Source: Bacteroidales bacterium (GTDB lineage: Bacteria; Bacteroidota; Bacteroidia; Bacteroidales; UBA932). From it: a stretch of DNA of 64,000 nt. This document shows positions 62,097 to 64,000 of the stretch, piece by piece (position 1 is the first letter of the stretch; each line of letters starts with the position of its first letter). The DNA lies in NCBI GenBank assembly GCA_023667095.1, contig JAMPAT010000009.1, forward strand, positions 19,317 through 83,316. The letters are read 5' to 3'. The notes below the pieces were generated by a model. The model did not search any database. It had not been told where the DNA came from and worked only from the letters and a program-made list of their open reading frames with translations. The position numbers and the translations under genes were made by a program.

Positions 62097-62193
62097 TTGC
62101 ATTTCTATGAAAGATTTGTTTACTTTGCTGACGGTGTCGACAGATTAAGACGGTTCCGTGATATGTTCAACCACAAAATACAGTTCAACTGAC
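62097..62193 (+). promoter_or_regulatory. Promoter/leader block, copy 1
   Basis: TTG (62097-62099), 20 bp, TTACTTTG (62120-62127, 7 of 8 consensus), then a leader of about 60 nt that ends at the ATG. Total 97 bp; closely alike in the blocks at 62752 and 63353. Confidence 0.75.
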
Positions 62194-62409
62194 ATGAAAA
62201 GATATATTTTTGCACTGATATTCTTAATGATATCATTTTATGGATATACTTATGGTAACTGGAAGACACACACGTCTGCCTGTCAGGTTTACAGTGATTG
62301 TATTATAGATTACAAGACTGGAAAGACAATTGATAAGATTATCCAATACGGAGACTTGGCATATATCAATGACTATAAGACCAATAAAACAGTCTATAAG
62401 ATTATATAA
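62194..62409 (+). CDS. Small exported repeat protein 1 (lipobox Cys lost)
   Basis: A 71-residue protein that starts M-K-R-Y-I-F-A-L like the next two. Position 18, Cys in the three later genes, is Tyr here (G-Y), so it may be exported but not lipidated. The mature part has two repeat units: C-I-I-D-Y-K-T-G-K-T-I and Y-I-N-D-Y-K-T-N-K-T-V-Y. It has its own promoter block and a perfect terminator. Function unknown. Confidence 0.65.
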   Translation: MKRYIFALIFLMISFYGYTYGNWKTHTSACQVYSDCIIDYKTGKTIDKIIQYGDLAYINDYKTNKTVYKII

Positions 62410-62437
62410 TACTGATATTTTTTCATAAAAATACAGC

Positions 62438-62481
62438 AAGGCTCACTGCAATTTTGTGTATAGCAGTGAGCCTTTGCATTT
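62438..62481 (+). terminator. Terminator after repeat protein 1
   Basis: AAGGCTCACTGC / GCAGTGAGCCTT (62438-62449, 62463-62474), 12 bp perfect, then TTGCATTTT. It may also stop minus-strand transcription. Confidence 0.85.
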
Positions 62482-62484
62482 TAG

Positions 62485-62690
62485 TTAGAAGGTGGTTTCA
62501 TGTTCTTGAATTTCAACCCGTTTACCGTTGGCTTCCAGGTCTGACGACAGGATATAGACTTTCTGGTCCTTTACCATATTGTCAAGATGAGCCTCTTCCG
62601 ATGAACTTGTAAGGTTATGGACAGTCAGGACTTCTGTTTACGGCTCAGGCGCACGGAGTGTTGCCATCGGTGTCGGAGACGGAGATGACG
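62485..62690 (-). pseudogene. Phage tail-protein C-terminal remnant, copy A
   Basis: Reads ...V-H-N-L-T-S-S-S-E-E-A-H-L-D-N-M-V-K then D-Q-K-V-Y-I-L-S-S-D-L-E-A-N-G-K-R-V and ends E-T-T-F-stop. The V-Y-I-L-S-S-D...T-T-F end resembles the C terminus of Bacteroidota phage tape-measure proteins. A TAA at 62638-62640 breaks the frame upstream. Homologous to 63142-63324. Confidence 0.55.
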
Positions 62691-62751
62691 AGTTCTCGCC
62701 TGAGGTACTGGTTCTGGAATGTGTTGGAATCAGTGGAGAAGTACGATGTAA

Positions 62752-62848
62752 TTGCATTTCTGCTCTGAATTTGTTTACTTTGCTGACGGTGCCGACAGAT
62801 TAAGGCGGTTCAGACCATGTTTAACCCGCAAAACACAAACCGACCGAC
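62752..62848 (+). promoter_or_regulatory. Promoter/leader block, copy 2
   Basis: TTG (62752-62754), 20 bp, TTACTTTG (62775-62782), leader ending A-A-A-C-C-G-A-C-C-G-A-C before the ATG. 97 bp, same spacing as copies 0, 1 and 3. Confidence 0.75.
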
Positions 62849-63034
62849 ATGAAAAGATATATTTTTGCTTTATTAGTTGCCTTATTTGCATTTTTGGGAT
62901 GCACTGATGACTATGAGACATTTATACCTGTCTATAAGATTGACGGAAATTATATCAGAGATTATAAGACAGGGAAGATAATTTATGAGATTGACACAAA
63001 CAAATACACAGGTATTATAATACTTGGAAGATAA
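62849..63034 (+). CDS. Small repeat lipoprotein 2
   Basis: A 61-residue lipoprotein: M-K-R-Y-I-F-A-L-L-V, lipobox F-L-G-C with Cys18, then T-D-D, acidic residues favouring surface display. One full repeat unit (Y-K-I-D-G-N-Y-I-R-D-Y-K-T-G-K-I-I-Y) follows. Such Y-I-x-D-Y-x-T-G-K hairpin units recall 4-fold beta-flower proteins; that link is from memory. Function unknown. Confidence 0.65.
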   Translation: MKRYIFALLVALFAFLGCTDDYETFIPVYKIDGNYIRDYKTGKIIYEIDTNKYTGIIILGR

Positions 63035-63094
63035 TCTCTTTATAGATTCGAGAAATTACATTATGCTTTATTGGTTTATCTTCTATAAATAGTA

Positions 63095-63143
63095 TAACGC
63101 TCACTGTAACACAATTTCATGTATTATGGTGAGCGTTAGTTTT
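63095..63143 (+). terminator. Terminator after repeat lipoprotein 2
   Basis: TAACGCTCAC / GTGAGCGTTA (63095-63104, 63129-63138), 10 bp perfect with a 24-nt loop, followed by GTTTT. Confidence 0.7.
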
Positions 63144-63324
63144 AGAACGTTGTCTCCCGTTCCTGGACTTCCACACGCTTGCCGTTAGCTTCCAAGTCGG
63201 ATGACAGGATATAGACCTTCTGGTCCTTTACCATATTGTCAAGATGAGCCTCTTCCGATGAACTTGTAAGGTTATGTACAGTCTGGACTTCGGTCTGCAG
63301 TACAGGAGCCGAGACTGATGCCAT
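63142..63324 (-). pseudogene. Phage tail-protein C-terminal remnant, copy B
   Basis: A 60-codon frame ending Q-E-R-E-T-T-F, the counterpart of copy A (62485). The frame is open here but has no start region or N-terminal part of a tape-measure protein. It lies opposite to the lipoprotein genes, so each lipoprotein unit carries one such remnant. Confidence 0.5.
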
Positions 63325-63352
63325 CGGTGTCGGAGACGGAAATGATAGACGG

Positions 63353-63450
63353 TTGTATTTCTGCTCTGAATTTGTTTACTTTGCTGACGGTGCAGATAGA
63401 TTAAGACAGTTTAGAACCATGTTTAACCCGCAAAACACAAACCGACCGAC
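63353..63450 (+). promoter_or_regulatory. Promoter/leader block, copy 3
   Basis: TTG (63353-63355), 20 bp, TTACTTTG (63376-63383), leader nearly identical to copy 2 but 1 bp longer (98 bp). The single-base change shows that the leader is conserved as non-coding sequence. Confidence 0.75.
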
Positions 63451-63762
63451 ATGAAAAGATATCTTTTTTCGCTATCAGTCACTGTCCTTGCATTCTTTGG
63501 ATGCATAAAAGAGGGTGAGTATGAAAAAGTTACGTACGGAGATGCCATTTATTATATTTTTGATAATTACGTTAAAGACTACAATACGAAAAAAATCATT
63601 TACTATGTAGATATAGATAAATATAACAGTTATATTAGAGACTATAATACATGGAATATTATTTACTATGTAGATAATTCTTTCATTAGGGATTATAACA
63701 CTTGGAAGCTTGTCTATTATATTGATTTTAACAAGAATATCAGTCCCGTAATATACCTATAA
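63451..63762 (+). CDS. Small repeat lipoprotein 3
   Basis: A 103-residue lipoprotein: M-K-R-Y-L-F-S-L, lipobox F-F-G-C with Cys18, then I-K-E-G-E. The mature part has three to four repeat units: Y-V-K-D-Y-N-T-K-K-I-I-Y-Y-V-D, Y-I-R-D-Y-N-T-W-N-I-I-Y-Y-V-D and F-I-R-D-Y-N-T-W-K-L-V-Y-Y-I-D. Tyr, Asp and Asn dominate. The next gene follows after 32 bp without a promoter block, so both are probably on one transcript. Confidence 0.68.
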   Translation: MKRYLFSLSVTVLAFFGCIKEGEYEKVTYGDAIYYIFDNYVKDYNTKKIIYYVDIDKYNSYIRDYNTWNIIYYVDNSFIRDYNTWKLVYYIDFNKNISPVIYL

Positions 63763-63794
63763 TATTTTTAAACCAAAAACATAAAGCAACAGAC

Positions 63795-64000
63795 ATGAAA
63801 AACTCTATTTGTGCACTGCTCGTTGCATTAGTTTCAGTTGTCGGGTGCTGTGACATTCCGGATGAATTGCCGTTCCATACAGGAGACGCAATCTATTATG
63901 TTGACAGCAATAATTTTATTCGTAAGTGCGGTACTGGTGAATGTGTCTATTATGTTGACAGCAATAATTTTATTCGTAAGTGCGGTACTGGTGAATGTGT
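63795..64000 (+). CDS. Small repeat lipoprotein 4, cut off by the right edge
   Basis: The ATG opens M-K-N-S-I-C-A-L-L-V with lipobox V-V-G-C (Cys18), then C-D-I-P-D-E. Two complete 18-residue units V/I-Y-Y-V-D-S-N-N-F-I-R-K-C-G-T-G-E-C follow and the frame is still open at the edge, so more units are likely. The cysteines in each unit (K-C-G-T-G-E-C) are absent from the other family members. Confidence 0.68.
   Translation, partial: MKNSICALLVALVSVVGCCDIPDELPFHTGDAIYYVDSNNFIRKCGTGECVYYVDSNNFIRKCGTGEC
63891..63998 (+). repeat. 54-bp coding tandem repeat
   Basis: 63891-63944 and 63945-63998 are identical except for the first base (ATC/GTC). The array probably continues past the window. Confidence 0.9.

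Noticed and set aside
61899..62192. 97-codon plus-strand frame before repeat protein 1
   Set aside because: It runs through the T-rich tract and the promoter block; its hydrophobic part is only the translation of T runs.
62097..63450. A coding frame (V-Y-F-A-D-G-A-D-R-L) through the leader blocks
   Set aside because: Copies 2 and 3 differ by a 1-bp insertion that shifts this frame, so the conservation is not for protein.
63891..63998. CRISPR-like array
   Set aside because: The repeats are head to tail without spacers, in frame with a lipoprotein signal, and 54 bp equals 18 codons.

Overview
The window looks like chromosomal DNA of a gut-type Bacteroidales bacterium (phylum Bacteroidota). 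The evidence is promoters of the TTTG / TAnnTTTG type, starts without a purine-rich ribosome site, BACON and C10-peptidase proteins, acid-rich lipoprotein signals, GH2 and GH84 enzymes for host or plant glycans, and split RHS proteins of the Bacteroidota kind. Genus cannot be fixed from the sequence; an uncultured Prevotella/Cryptobacteroides-like lineage is only a guess.

Layout. 1-7.2 kb: secreted C10 protease (cut by the left edge), BACON lipoprotein, GH2 glycosidase, tRNA-Leu(UAA), YhcH-family protein, PAP2 phosphatase with a barrel-like tail, ComF. 7.3-22.3 kb: growth core, with fabG, the elongasome operon mreB-mreC-mreD-mrdA-rodA, ispD, an Lrp/AsnC regulator, topA, and the run PBP1A-ddl-prmC. 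22.5-33.5 kb: lipoprotein, U32 protein, TPR protein, a degenerate M16 protein, a DUF3109 protein, a GH84 hexosaminidase and a small membrane protein. 33.5-45.8 kb: an RHS polymorphic-toxin locus on the minus strand. 46.2-56.7 kb: coiled-coil protein, hemW, miaA, smpB, an oxidoreductase, and metX-thrA-asd for homoserine/methionine/threonine. 57.7-64 kb: an accessory island with phage tail and lysis genes, an Rpn nuclease and a tandem family of tiny repeat lipoproteins that runs off the right edge.

Two accessory systems deserve most attention. (1) The RHS locus has two large exported proteins (42241-45789 and 37396-42228) followed by toxin-tail/immunity cassettes. Behind the active tail lie displaced cassettes that carry only the end of the RHS core, a new C-terminal domain and a small exported or membrane partner, separated by strong hairpins. 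Breakpoints in the core differ, one cassette has an internal deletion at short homology, and older cassettes are worn to stubs. (2) At 60719-63450 a 97-98 bp block (-33, -7 and leader up to the start codon) occurs four times. Three copies drive short exported proteins built from a Y-x-V-D...I-R-D-Y-x-T-x-K repeat; one copy has lost its ATG and its gene. Terminators and remnants of a phage tail-type protein lie between copies. The last gene carries a near-perfect 54-bp tandem repeat, so the family is evolving by unit duplication.

Coordinates of hairpins and boxes were read by eye; motif positions within proteins were counted by hand. Family names come from motif recognition, not from a search.
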